A stretch of DNA of 64,000 nt, taken from contig NC_015638.1 in NCBI RefSeq assembly GCF_000211855.2, forward strand, positions 3,232,169 to 3,296,168. Direction: 5' to 3'. Position 1 is the stretch's first letter, and each line of letters begins with the position of its first letter. The notes under the pieces are model-generated. The model worked only from the letters and a program-made list of their open reading frames with translations. It was not told the origin of the DNA and did not search any database. The position numbers were made by a program, and so were the translations under genes. Positions 47,216-58,419 of this stretch are shown in pieces. The DNA comes from Lacinutrix sp. 5H-3-7-4 (GTDB lineage: Bacteria; Bacteroidota; Bacteroidia; Flavobacteriales; Flavobacteriaceae).

Positions 47216-48103
47216 TTAAAACTTAATATTTCTCCATTTACTTGCATGTGTTGGAGCAACACGATTTAAAACATCTACTAGACCTGATACGTCTATACTT
47301 GGTCCTGATGAAAAAATATTTTCGATTTCCTGTGCTTTTGCATCAAAAAAAACACGTGTTAAATAAGAGTTTGGTCTACGACTATTCATTTTTGCAAAAT
47401 AAGCTAGTGCTAACGCTATTTCGTTTTTTCCATCTTTTTTACTTTTAGCCATAATGTCTAATCCTCTAATGTGATAATTATACATTACTTGTCTAAACTC
47501 TATAAATGTTGGAGATAATATATTATCTATTAATGCAAATCTACTTTGTAATCCATCTTCTAATTTCCAACCTGTATTATTATCACGTTGAGAATAATTT
47601 ACTATTCGCTGTGCTTGTTTAAAGTAAGTTTCGCCACCTTCTAACGCAAAGCTTTCGGCATCTAAACCTAGAACCATATATATATGGAATGCTAATACAG
47701 ATACTAAATTAGATTCGTACTGTGTTTCATTATATATAAGGTTTTGAAATTCTACATAGGTAAAATTAAAATCTTTATCGTTTATATTATAAATTGGAGT
47801 TGTATAAGTAGAGCCATATACTGGCCTAGATGATTGTACTTGTATTGTAGCATTATAATTATCATTATTACGCTCTGTTATATTAATTACAATATTACAG
47901 TCTATGCGCTCTTGTAATTTAAATTGCTTTTTTGTCCATTGTGTTTTATTTACAAACTCTTTTAGTTGATTTTCTAAAGTTTTATAAATCTGCAAATTCT
48001 CGTTACCTGTTAATTGTGCATTAACAACAACATTACAGTTAAGTTCTTGTGCAAAACTTAAAGTACTAATACAAATGGTTACAAGTATAATTAATTTACG
48101 CAT
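47216..48103 (-). CDS. DUF4835 protein, PorD-type T9SS-associated
   Basis: The 295-residue precursor has a signal peptide ending SFAQ and no lipobox. The mature protein matches DUF4835: VVVNAQLTGNENLQIYKTLE, then SRPVYGSTYTTPI and VLAFHIYMVLGLDAESF. Some annotation sets call this family the type IX secretion protein PorD; I am only moderately sure of that link. The start overlaps the coaBC stop by 8 bases. The T9SS cargo protein at 42-44 kb would be consistent with such a role. Confidence 0.82.
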   Translation of the reverse strand: MRKLIILVTICISTLSFAQELNCNVVVNAQLTGNENLQIYKTLENQLKEFVNKTQWTKKQFKLQERIDCNIVINITERNNDNYNATIQVQSSRPVYGSTYTTPIYNINDKDFNFTYVEFQNLIYNETQYESNLVSVLAFHIYMVLGLDAESFALEGGETYFKQAQRIVNYSQRDNNTGWKLEDGLQSRFALIDNILSPTFIEFRQVMYNYHIRGLDIMAKSKKDGKNEIALALAYFAKMNSRRPNSYLTRVFFDAKAQEIENIFSSGPSIDVSGLVDVLNRVAPTHASKWRNIKF

Positions 48104-49307
48104 CTAATTTATTTATTACTTCTCTTAAAATATCTTTGGCGACTTCTGCTTTAGATTTTAGCTCGTAAGCTTTAATATTAAATTCTTTATCTATTATAGT
48201 GACTTTATTAGTATCGCTTTTAAATCCAGCACCTTTGTCTTTTAACGAATTTAAAACAATTAAATCTAAATTCTTCTTTTTTAGCTTTCCTTTTGCGTAC
48301 TCTAACTCATTGTTAGTTTCTAATGCAAAACCTACTAATAATTGTTTTTGTTTTACTTCGCCTAAAGATGCTAAAATGTCTTTTGTTTTTTCTAACTCTA
48401 ATACAAACGTTGTATCACTCTTTTTTATTTTCTTGTTAGAAATTTCTTTTGGTTTGTAATCTGCTACAGCAGCAGATAGTATTGCTACATCTACATTTTT
48501 ATAATAAGTATGTGCTGCATCGTACATGTTTTGTGCACTTACTACTGGAACAACCTGAATTAAACTGTGATTTACTTGTTGATTTGTTGGACCTGTAATT
48601 AATATTACATTAGCTCCTAAACTTGCTGATGCTTTTGCTATTTCAAAACCCATTTTCCCACTGGAGTGATTTCCAATAAATCTTACTGGATCTAAAGCTT
48701 CATGTGTTGGTCCTGCTGTTATTAGTATTGTTTTTCCTTTTAAAGGTAATTTTCCTAAAATATCGTTTTCTATAAAGGTAACTATATCTTCTGGCTCGGC
48801 TAAACGACCTTGACCAACTAAACCACTTGCTAATTCTCCCGATGTTGCTGGTATCATAATGTTACCAAAACTTTGGAGTGTTGTAAAAGTATTTTTTGTA
48901 GATGGATGTTTATACATATCTAAGTCCATTGCTGGTGCAAAATATACTGGACATTTTGCTGATAGGTATGTTGCTAATAGTAAATTGTCACAGGTACCAT
49001 TTGCCATTTTTGACAATGTATTAGCTGTTGCTGGTGCAATTATTAAATAATCTGCCCAAAGGCCTAATTCAACATGGTTATTCCATTCTGCATTTTCATC
49101 GTCTTCATTATAGAAGGTAGAATGTACAGGGTTTTTAGATAATGTAGATAAAGTAAGAGGTGTAACGAAGTCTTTAGAAGCAGGTGTCATTACAACTTTT
49201 ACGTTTGCACCTGCTTTTATAAATGCTCTTACCAATGAGGCTGTTTTATAAGCAGCAATACCAGCGCTTATGCCTAGTAATATATTTTTGCTACTTAATA
49301 TAGACAT
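48096..49307 (-). CDS. coaBC: Bifunctional phosphopantothenoylcysteine decarboxylase/synthetase
   Basis: The 403-residue enzyme catalyses two steps of CoA synthesis. The N-terminal FMN-dependent CoaC half starts ILLGISAGIAAYK and has its active His in WNNHVELGLWADY. It also carries the conserved PATANTLSKMANG and the Cys in NGTCDNLL. The C-terminal CoaB half begins GKTILITAGPTHEALDPVR and includes FIGNHSSGKMGFE and AAVADYKPK. Length is normal. The gene starts 2 bases after rpoZ and overlaps DUF4835, so the three are cotranscribed. Confidence 0.95.
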   Translation of the reverse strand: MSILSSKNILLGISAGIAAYKTASLVRAFIKAGANVKVVMTPASKDFVTPLTLSTLSKNPVHSTFYNEDDENAEWNNHVELGLWADYLIIAPATANTLSKMANGTCDNLLLATYLSAKCPVYFAPAMDLDMYKHPSTKNTFTTLQSFGNIMIPATSGELASGLVGQGRLAEPEDIVTFIENDILGKLPLKGKTILITAGPTHEALDPVRFIGNHSSGKMGFEIAKASASLGANVILITGPTNQQVNHSLIQVVPVVSAQNMYDAAHTYYKNVDVAILSAAVADYKPKEISNKKIKKSDTTFVLELEKTKDILASLGEVKQKQLLVGFALETNNELEYAKGKLKKKNLDLIVLNSLKDKGAGFKSDTNKVTIIDKEFNIKAYELKSKAEVAKDILREVINKLDA

Positions 49308-49309
49308 AC

Positions 49310-49636
49310 TTATTTTTTGTCTTCCTCTGTGTTTCTATGGTAGATTTTAGAATCTAACCATTCTTTTACTGCTAAAGCGTGTGGCTTTGGTAATTTTTCA
49401 TAAAATTTAGAAACTTCAATTTGCTCTTTGTTTTCAAAAATTTCTTCTAATGAATCGTTATATGTTGCAAATTCTTCAAGTTTCTCGATTAATTCTTTTT
49501 TAATTTCAGAATTAATTTGCTCTGCTCTTTTTGATATAATTGAAATAGCTTCGTAGATGTTTTCTGTTGGTGCATCTACTGCATTTCTATTATAAGTCGT
49601 TGTGCTTAAAGGCGCATCAATCTTTTTTAAATCCAT
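49310..49636 (-). CDS. rpoZ: RNA polymerase omega subunit
   Basis: The 108-residue Bacteroidota-type omega subunit has the conserved APLSTTTYNRNAV N-terminus and the helix ENIYEAISIISKRAEQIN that contacts the beta' subunit. It has an acidic C-terminal extension longer than the E. coli protein. It aids assembly of RNA polymerase. It lies between bamD and coaBC with 2- and 7-base gaps, a conserved flavobacterial order. Confidence 0.88.
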   Translation of the reverse strand: MDLKKIDAPLSTTTYNRNAVDAPTENIYEAISIISKRAEQINSEIKKELIEKLEEFATYNDSLEEIFENKEQIEVSKFYEKLPKPHALAVKEWLDSKIYHRNTEEDKK

Positions 49637-49643
49637 AGTTATA

Positions 49644-50447
49644 TTAACTTTTTGTACTGTATTGTTCTAATTGTTTGTCTATATTTTCTGCTTTCACAGT
49701 TGCCAGAGCTAAAAACTCTGAACTAGCATAACGTTTTTTAAATGCATCAAAGTATTTTTTTGCTGCTAATAAACGTTCTTCTTTTAATTGTTCTATACTT
49801 TTTGTTGCTAACTTGTAAGCAGAATCAAATCTAATATATAAAGCTTCTTCTCTTAATGATGTTCCTGGAAAATCACTTATAAAATCATCAAATGATGCAA
49901 TAGATGCTTTATAGTCTGATATTTTATTGTATTGCTTTGCTATTTCAAAAGCTTTTTTCTCTAATTTATAATCTAACTCTTTTACCATTTCGTTGGCTTG
50001 AGCTACTTCTGCTTCAGATTCTGGATACAGGTTAATAAACTCTTGAAGTTTTTGCAATGCTGTTATTGTCTCGGTTTGATCTTTTGAGTAAACCGGTGAC
50101 AATTCATAATAACTTTTAGCACTTTTAAAACTTGCTTCAGCTAACTTTTCACTTTTTGGATATGAGGATATAAAACGCTCAAAATGATAGCCCGAAACAT
50201 AATAGTCTTCCATTTGGTACAAAGCATCGGCGTTTAGAAACATTAATTTCTCTGCTTGTGGTTTCCCTCTATATTGCGGTATAATCATCTCGAATATACG
50301 GTTTGCTTTAGAGTACTTACCTTCTTCATATTTTTTAACTCCCATTCTATACTTTACACCTACATCTTCAGATTTTAAGGCTTTTTGGTATTCGCTACAA
50401 CTAGTAATTGTTAGCAAGGTAATTAGGATGATAACTAAGTTCTTCAT
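49644..50447 (-). CDS. bamD: Outer-membrane assembly lipoprotein BamD
   Basis: The 267-residue precursor has a lipoprotein signal ending TSCS (Cys about 17). The rest is five TPR-like repeats, including EEGKYSKANRIFEMII, FERFISSYPKSEKLAEASF and DYKASIASFDDFISDFPGT. This is the BamD/YfiO layout. BamD is the essential lipoprotein partner of BamA in folding outer-membrane beta-barrels. The gene has its own -7 box upstream and leads into rpoZ. Confidence 0.9.
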   Translation of the reverse strand: MKNLVIILITLLTITSCSEYQKALKSEDVGVKYRMGVKKYEEGKYSKANRIFEMIIPQYRGKPQAEKLMFLNADALYQMEDYYVSGYHFERFISSYPKSEKLAEASFKSAKSYYELSPVYSKDQTETITALQKLQEFINLYPESEAEVAQANEMVKELDYKLEKKAFEIAKQYNKISDYKASIASFDDFISDFPGTSLREEALYIRFDSAYKLATKSIEQLKEERLLAAKKYFDAFKKRYASSEFLALATVKAENIDKQLEQYSTKS

Positions 50448-50465
50448 AGAATTTTAAACAAGGTG

Positions 50466-50473
50466 CAAAAATA
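50466..50473 (-). promoter_or_regulatory. Predicted -7 box for bamD
   Basis: On the minus strand the sequence is TATTTTTG, matching TAnnTTTG, 19 bases before the bamD ATG. No clear -33 element. Confidence 0.45.
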
Positions 50474-50556
50474 TGCTTTTATTATGGATTTTAAAAATAT
50501 AATTTTAATGCTAAATTAAGTGTTGAATTACAGTTAATGTGTGGTTTAAGTAATTT

Positions 50557-51444
50557 TTAACGCTTATTAAATTGTGCTAGATATTTTTTTATCTTTTCTT
50601 TTAAACTTTCTGTTGCTTTTACTAGTGGCAATCTTACTGTATCATTACACAGGTTTAACTCTTGTAAAACGGCTTTTATTCCTGATGGATTGTTTTCTGA
50701 AAAAATTAAACTTGTTATTTCCATTAACTCAAAATGAATTTTAAATGCTTCTTTTGCATTACCTTCCATTGCTAAATTTATCATGCTTGAAAATGCTTTT
50801 GGTAGTGCTTGACCAATAACACTTATTACGCCATCACCTCCTGCTAGCGCTACCATAGATACTAGATCGTCATCTCCAGATATTATACCAAAACCTTCTG
50901 GTTTATTTTTTATTAACTGTAAATATTGAGACATATTGTTTCCTGCTTCTTTTACAGCTACTATATTTTCAAAATCTTTAGCTAGTTTTAATGTTGTTTC
51001 TGGCAGCATATTTGATGCTGTTCTTCCTGGAACATTATATAAAATAATAGGCACTGGACTAGCTTGAGATATAGCTTTAAAATGCTGATAAATGCCTTCT
51101 TGTGTTGGTTTACTATAATATGGTGAAACAGATAAAATGCCTTTAAAGGAAGACAAATTTGTTGTATTAATTTCTTCTATTACTGCTGCAGTATTGTTTC
51201 CGCCTACACCTAATACTAATGGTAACCTATCATTATTTACTTTAACAATAGTTTTTATTATTTCGGCTTTTTCTTCTTTTGTTACGGTTACACTTTCTCC
51301 GGTTGTACCGCTTATTACAATATAGTTTGTTCCATTTTCTATATTATATTCTACTATGTTTTTTAATGCCTCGTGATCTACAGTTTTATCTGTATTAAAA
51401 GGTGTTACAATTGCAATTCCTGTTCCTTTAAAAGGGTTATTCAT
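50557..51444 (-). CDS. dapA: 4-Hydroxy-tetrahydrodipicolinate synthase
   Basis: The 295-residue aldolase-fold enzyme condenses pyruvate with aspartate semialdehyde in lysine and diaminopimelate synthesis. The motif SGTTGES (45-51) and the catalytic Tyr136 in ILYNVPGRT are visible. The Schiff-base lysine is K165 in VAVKEAG. Length is normal. The start ATG at 51444 matches the family N-terminus NPFKGTGIAIVTPF. It follows the DUF6913-like gene by 11 bases and bamD lies 109 bases further on. Confidence 0.95.
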   Translation of the reverse strand: MNNPFKGTGIAIVTPFNTDKTVDHEALKNIVEYNIENGTNYIVISGTTGESVTVTKEEKAEIIKTIVKVNNDRLPLVLGVGGNNTAAVIEEINTTNLSSFKGILSVSPYYSKPTQEGIYQHFKAISQASPVPIILYNVPGRTASNMLPETTLKLAKDFENIVAVKEAGNNMSQYLQLIKNKPEGFGIISGDDDLVSMVALAGGDGVISVIGQALPKAFSSMINLAMEGNAKEAFKIHFELMEITSLIFSENNPSGIKAVLQELNLCNDTVRLPLVKATESLKEKIKKYLAQFNKR

Positions 51445-51455
51445 CTGTTTTAAAA

Positions 51456-51974
51456 TTATATTTTATTTAATATTGTAAGGTATTTTAAAAGTTCTTTTTC
51501 AAACGTATTATATGCCTTAACAGGTGTTTTTATTATCAAGTCGTTTAATCTTTCATCTTCATGCAGTATTCCAACCTTAAAATTTGCTTTAGATTTTACT
51601 GTTAATAACTTTAAGTGCATTGAAGCTTCCAAATAATAGCTTATTAAGATATCGTACTCTTTACTTAAAAAACTTTTTAGCGATTCGTTTTTAATATTTC
51701 CTTTCCAACCTATACTATTTTTATTAAAGCTGTTAAAAAAATTATTTTCTTCTATTGTTTTTTCTTTTGTAAATGCTATAATTTCACAGTTACTAGATTC
51801 TATTTTTAGAGTTTTAAATAAAGAATCAAACCACTTATAATCAATCATTTCATCTATATTAATAATAACTCCAACACTCTTAATTTTGGAATCGCTTGAG
51901 TTAACAACGCGATTATTTAAAGTTTTATTAATATAGTTTTGGTTAGATTTCTCCTTAAATCCTTTTAAAATCAT
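51456..51974 (-). CDS. DUF6913-like protein
   Basis: The 172-residue soluble protein is Lys/Asn-rich, with a central strand VGVIINIDEMIDYKWF and a later strand ILISYYLEASMHLKLLT. In other flavobacteria, a protein I recall as DUF6913 lies at this same place next to dapA, and the sequence style agrees. No function is known. A -7 box lies just upstream. It begins the dapA/bamD/rpoZ/coaBC run. Confidence 0.65.
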   Translation of the reverse strand: MILKGFKEKSNQNYINKTLNNRVVNSSDSKIKSVGVIINIDEMIDYKWFDSLFKTLKIESSNCEIIAFTKEKTIEENNFFNSFNKNSIGWKGNIKNESLKSFLSKEYDILISYYLEASMHLKLLTVKSKANFKVGILHEDERLNDLIIKTPVKAYNTFEKELLKYLTILNKI

Positions 51975-51994
51975 CTATATTTATCGCTTTGTTA

Positions 51995-52002
51995 CAAAAG
52001 TA
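51995..52002 (-). promoter_or_regulatory. Predicted -7 box for the DUF6913-like/dapA operon
   Basis: On the minus strand the sequence is TACTTTTG, matching TAnnTTTG, 21 bases before the ATG at 51974. No clear -33 TTG. Confidence 0.45.
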
Positions 52003-52045
52003 GCAAAACCTAACTAATACACAGCTTAATTTTAATAATTAGTAT

Positions 52046-52804
52046 ATGAAATTTAATGCCTTTTTTATTTTGTTAATTGCAGCTAGTTTTACTGCCTGTA
52101 AACAAAACACACAACATTTATCTAAAATTGAAGGTAAACAAATTGCAGTTACAGATAGTATTGCAATACATGCAGAGTTTGATTCTATAATAGCTCCTTA
52201 CCGTAAAAGCCTTAACCAAGACATGAATGCTGTACTGTCTTACGCGCCGGAAACTTACACAAAAAATGATGGCGAATACAATACTGCAATAGGTAATTTA
52301 ATGGCTGACATTGTTTATAGTCAAGGAAATATTGTTTTTAATAAACGTACTAATAAAAATATTGATGCCGTAATTTTAAATCATGGAGGAATTCGCTCAA
52401 TTATTTCTAAAGGAAACATAACTACCGAAACTGCTTTTCAAGTTATGCCTTTTGAAAACAGTATTGTTGTTGTTGCTTTAAAGGGACAGCAATTAGATAG
52501 TATGGCAGATTATTTAAGGCACGCTAAAAGAGCACACCCAATTAGCGGTATGGAATTAGAATTAGATAGAGACTTTAATATTACAAAAACACTGGTTAAA
52601 GGTGAAAATATAATAAAAGACAAGATATACTACTTAGCAACAAACGATTATTTATATGATGGTGGTGACCGTATGAGATTTTTTAAACCTAACGATAGTG
52701 TTTACCATTTGAACTATAAAATAAGAAATGCTATGATTGATTATTTTAAAAAGAACGACACCATAAACCCAAAAATTGACAACCGTTTTATTCAAACTAA
52801 ATAA
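52046..52804 (+). CDS. Lipoprotein carrying only the 5'-nucleotidase C-terminal domain
   Basis: The 252-residue precursor has a lipoprotein signal ending TACK (Cys about 18). The mature part matches the 5'-nucleotidase C-terminal domain, which binds the nucleobase: YNTAIGNLMADIVY, ILNHGGIRSIISKGNIT, and FQVMPFENSIVVVALKG. It also has the closing NDYLYDGGDRM. The metallophosphatase half is a separate gene starting 3 bases later, so the usual single polypeptide is split and reversed in order. The two products probably work together in the periplasm or on the surface. Confidence 0.85.
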   Translation: MKFNAFFILLIAASFTACKQNTQHLSKIEGKQIAVTDSIAIHAEFDSIIAPYRKSLNQDMNAVLSYAPETYTKNDGEYNTAIGNLMADIVYSQGNIVFNKRTNKNIDAVILNHGGIRSIISKGNITTETAFQVMPFENSIVVVALKGQQLDSMADYLRHAKRAHPISGMELELDRDFNITKTLVKGENIIKDKIYYLATNDYLYDGGDRMRFFKPNDSVYHLNYKIRNAMIDYFKKNDTINPKIDNRFIQTK

Positions 52805-52806
52805 CT

Positions 52807-53724
52807 ATGAAAAGAAGACAATTTATAGAACAATCTGCAGCTGCAACTGCTTTAGTAACATTAGGCGGTTTTGGATTACAATCTTGCACTGCAAGTACTA
52901 AAACAAAAAAAATTACAATTCTACACACTAATGATGTTCACAGTCATATTGATGCTTTTGGACCAGATGATGGACGTAATGCAAACCAAGGTGGCGTTGC
53001 CAGACGTGCTACTTTAGTAGAGTCTATTCGTAATGAAAACCCAAACACACTTTTATTAGATGCTGGTGACATTTTTCAAGGTACACCTTATTTTAATTAC
53101 TACGGTGGTGAGTTAGAGTTTAAACTTATGTCTAAATTAAAATACGATGCTGCTACTATTGGAAATCATGATTTTGATAATGGTATAGATGGCTTATATG
53201 CACAATTACCGCATGCAGAATTTAAATTTTTATCTGCCAATTATGATTTTAAAAATACCATTATGGATACTCACGTTAAGCCATATCACGTATTTGTAAA
53301 AGATGGAATTAAAGTAGGCGTATTTGGTTTAGGTATAAAATTGGATGGCCTTGTGAATAAAAACATGTACAAAGAAACTAATTATCTTGACCCTATAGAA
53401 ATTGCACAGGACATGTCTAGAATTTTAAAAGATGAAGAGCAATGCGACCTCATCATTTGCCTATCACACTTAGGATATCACTATAAAAAAAGTCCAGATA
53501 AAATTTCAGATTTAAACCTTGCCAAAGCAACCAAAAATATAGATTTAATTATTGGTGGGCATACTCACACTTTTTTACCAAAACCAACTGTAGCACAAAA
53601 TGCTGATGGTAAAAATGTTTTAGTAAACCAAGTGGGATGCTATGGTATTAATTTAGGTCGTATAGATTTTTATTTTGATGCCGAAAAAAATAAAACAGCA
53701 AACGGAACTTCAATAATTGTGTAA
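52807..53724 (+). CDS. Metallophosphatase half of the split 5'-nucleotidase (Tat-type signal)
   Basis: The 305-residue precursor has a twin-arginine signal (KRRQFIEQ) ending LQSC, so it is probably a Tat-exported lipoprotein. The catalytic domain has the dimetal motifs LHTNDVHSHID, LLDAGDIFQGT, IGNHDFDNG, LSHLGYH and IGGHTHTF. This is the calcineurin-like phosphatase domain of 5'-nucleotidases. It likely releases phosphate from nucleotides outside the cell. Tat export would fit folding with metals in the cytoplasm. It begins 3 bases after the C-domain gene. Confidence 0.88.
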   Translation: MKRRQFIEQSAAATALVTLGGFGLQSCTASTKTKKITILHTNDVHSHIDAFGPDDGRNANQGGVARRATLVESIRNENPNTLLLDAGDIFQGTPYFNYYGGELEFKLMSKLKYDAATIGNHDFDNGIDGLYAQLPHAEFKFLSANYDFKNTIMDTHVKPYHVFVKDGIKVGVFGLGIKLDGLVNKNMYKETNYLDPIEIAQDMSRILKDEEQCDLIICLSHLGYHYKKSPDKISDLNLAKATKNIDLIIGGHTHTFLPKPTVAQNADGKNVLVNQVGCYGINLGRIDFYFDAEKNKTANGTSIIV

Positions 53725-53771
53725 ATTCTATTTTAAAATTACGACCTATAGTTTAAACCAAACCATTTTAT

Positions 53772-54146
53772 ATGAAAACTAAGGTCCTTTTTTTTATTAG
53801 ATTAGCTATTGCTATAATTCTTATTCAAACGCTTCGTTTTAAATTTACAGGTCACCCAGACAGTATATTTATATTTAAACAGGTTGGTCTAGAACCTTAT
53901 GGCAGAATTGGAATTGGAGTTTTAGAACTTATTGCTGGTATACTTTTATTAATACCAAAAACCATTTGGGCTGGAGCAATTTTAACTCTAGGAATTATAA
54001 GTGGTGCACTAATTATGCACTTAACAAAACTTGGTATTGTAGTAAATAATGATGGTGGCATTCTATTTATTACCGCAGTAGTAGTTTTTATTCTTGCGGC
54101 AATTACACTTTATTTTTATAGAAAAACCATTCCGTTTTTAAAATAA
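53772..54146 (+). CDS. DoxX-like membrane protein
   Basis: The 124-residue protein has four membrane segments. The pattern of the first helix, RFKFTGHPDSIFIFKQVGLEPYG-type loop (seen as FKFTGHPDSIFIFKQVG), then ELIAGILLLIP and HLTKLGIV, fits the DoxX/DoxX-like family. Members of this family occur with respiratory or thiol systems, but this one's role is unknown. Its last 9 bases overlap the convergent membrane gene. Confidence 0.72.
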   Translation: MKTKVLFFIRLAIAIILIQTLRFKFTGHPDSIFIFKQVGLEPYGRIGIGVLELIAGILLLIPKTIWAGAILTLGIISGALIMHLTKLGIVVNNDGGILFITAVVVFILAAITLYFYRKTIPFLK

Positions 54147-54854
54147 CAATCTATAGTACTTATTAATTTTAGATGTAATATAAACGTACACCAAAAAGAA
54201 ACCAACTATTAGTAATAACGAATATGCAATATTAAGTATATATACTGACGACACAAATATATAAGCTACTTGTATCATTTCTGAAAAGACAATACAAACA
54301 CTTGCTAAAAACAACAATAAACCACGTCTTGTATCATGATATAAATAGTTTAAAAGTGAAAACGAAAGAATTAATAAAACACACACATTATACAAACATT
54401 CTAAAAGAAAGTTAAAAGTATAAACTTCAATAGAATTGTCTGCCAAAATCATTTGATTAAGCGTATAAATAAGATAACCATTAAAAATGGTTAATACTGC
54501 AATATGAAGCTTAAACTTTTGGAATAAAACAGTAAAACTCATACTCCTTGCCATATATACAAGCAAACAAGAATACCCTAAAATATAACATAGGTTGCTA
54601 ACCTTAAAAAACAAGGTGTAATGAAAGTCCCAAAAAACTTTAGAAAGCTCTGCAAGAGAAAATGCTATTAAAAACATCGCAAAATAAGCGCTTTTCTTTT
54701 TAGACTCTAAAAAATAAAGACAAACAAAAAATGGTAGCACAAGTGCTCTAGAGTAATTTGAGATTATTTCTACATTAAAAATAACACCAAATAAAAAAAC
54801 AAAAGCAAGCGCTAAGATCACGCTGCTAACTATTTGCAGTTTTGTAATTTTCAT
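54138..54854 (-). CDS. Polytopic membrane protein, YhhN-like, paralog of the next gene
   Basis: The 238-residue protein has about seven to eight membrane helices, starting at about 8-28 and ending at about 205-228. The segment ALVLPFFVCLYFLESKKKSA and the following small-residue helix recall the YhhN/lysoplasmalogenase layout, but the match is weak. It is clearly related to the next gene in helix order, lengths and motifs (LPFFV/VPGIA after the first helix, a Tyr-rich fourth helix). I do not recognise a confirmed function. A -7 box lies upstream. Confidence 0.65.
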   Translation of the reverse strand: MKITKLQIVSSVILALAFVFLFGVIFNVEIISNYSRALVLPFFVCLYFLESKKKSAYFAMFLIAFSLAELSKVFWDFHYTLFFKVSNLCYILGYSCLLVYMARSMSFTVLFQKFKLHIAVLTIFNGYLIYTLNQMILADNSIEVYTFNFLLECLYNVCVLLILSFSLLNYLYHDTRRGLLLFLASVCIVFSEMIQVAYIFVSSVYILNIAYSLLLIVGFFLVYVYITSKINKYYRLLF

Positions 54855-54875
54855 TAATCAGTAAATTTGGGACTA

Positions 54876-54883
54876 CAAATATA
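54876..54883 (-). promoter_or_regulatory. Predicted -7 box for the membrane protein gene
   Basis: On the minus strand the sequence is TATATTTG, an exact TAnnTTTG match, 22 bases before the ATG at 54854. The -33 region is weak. Confidence 0.5.
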
Positions 54884-54988
54884 CAAAATATTTACTTTTA
54901 ATCGTAAATAACATGCTTTTTATCGGTTAAACATGTTGTGTGTAAGATAATTCTTAGTTTTACTTGTGTTTTAAAAACATAAATAAAA

Positions 54989-55699
54989 CTATTCTGTTTC
55001 TATAAAACTAACATGATTAATTAGCGTGTGGTAGTATAACATAAAAAACGCAGAAACATACAACACCGTTGACGTATAGCTAATTAAAACATATTCTGCT
55101 ATATAATAATAACCAATAAGAATAAGTTCTGCGAATACTAAACACAAACAACCTAAAAATAGAAAGAAGAATTTTTTACTTGAAAATTGAATGTATTTAA
55201 AAAATGATAAAGACATTAAAACAACCAATACTAAACTAAAAGTAAACTCTATTAATTGAATTAAATAAATATAATTTGAATCAAACTCTATAGGTAGTAA
55301 AATCTCTATTAACACATAAACCATGCTAAATGCTAGTATAACTAAAACACTTAAATCTAGTTTATTATTTTTAAAGAGGTATAAAAATTTTAAATCTTTA
55401 GATACATAACATATAAAGGCTATATAAGCTAAAATATACAAACTGTTACATAAGTAATAAGACCAATCTGAAATTTGATTAAAGTCTAAAACATTTACAA
55501 TATTACCTAAAGAATGAAATATAAAAAAAAGCGTTAATCCTAATACTTTTTCACCTCTTATAAAATAAAATATCGCAATACCTGGAACCATTAATAGCTC
55601 TACAGAAGAAGACCATAATTCTAAACCCAATACATTTAAAATTATCACAGTTAACATAATTGTGATAGCCGTTAGAAATAACTTTAGTTTTACGGACAT
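54989..55699 (-). CDS. Polytopic membrane protein, YhhN-like, paralog of the previous gene
   Basis: The 236-residue protein has seven to eight membrane helices. It shares its plan with the gene at 54138-54854: a short N-terminal helix, a segment VPGIAIFYFIRGEKVLG at the same place, SWSYYLCNSLYILAYIAFI, and a C-terminal helix. The two likely arose by duplication and lie 134 bases apart on the same strand. Weak similarity to YhhN-type proteins is possible. Function unknown. Confidence 0.65.
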   Translation of the reverse strand: MSVKLKLFLTAITIMLTVIILNVLGLELWSSSVELLMVPGIAIFYFIRGEKVLGLTLFFIFHSLGNIVNVLDFNQISDWSYYLCNSLYILAYIAFICYVSKDLKFLYLFKNNKLDLSVLVILAFSMVYVLIEILLPIEFDSNYIYLIQLIEFTFSLVLVVLMSLSFFKYIQFSSKKFFFLFLGCLCLVFAELILIGYYYIAEYVLISYTSTVLYVSAFFMLYYHTLINHVSFIETE

Positions 55700-55807
55700 T
55701 TAAAAATACGGTTGAATTTTTTTTCAAAATAACAACTTCAAAAAATACTATACAAGAAAAACGGTCGTTGCTTTTTATTTATTACAAATTTTATTAAAAA
55801 TAAAGTT

Positions 55808-58388
<2,581 letters not shown>

Positions 58389-58419
58389 TTTAATTGCTTT
58401 TATATTTTGTTTTATAAAC

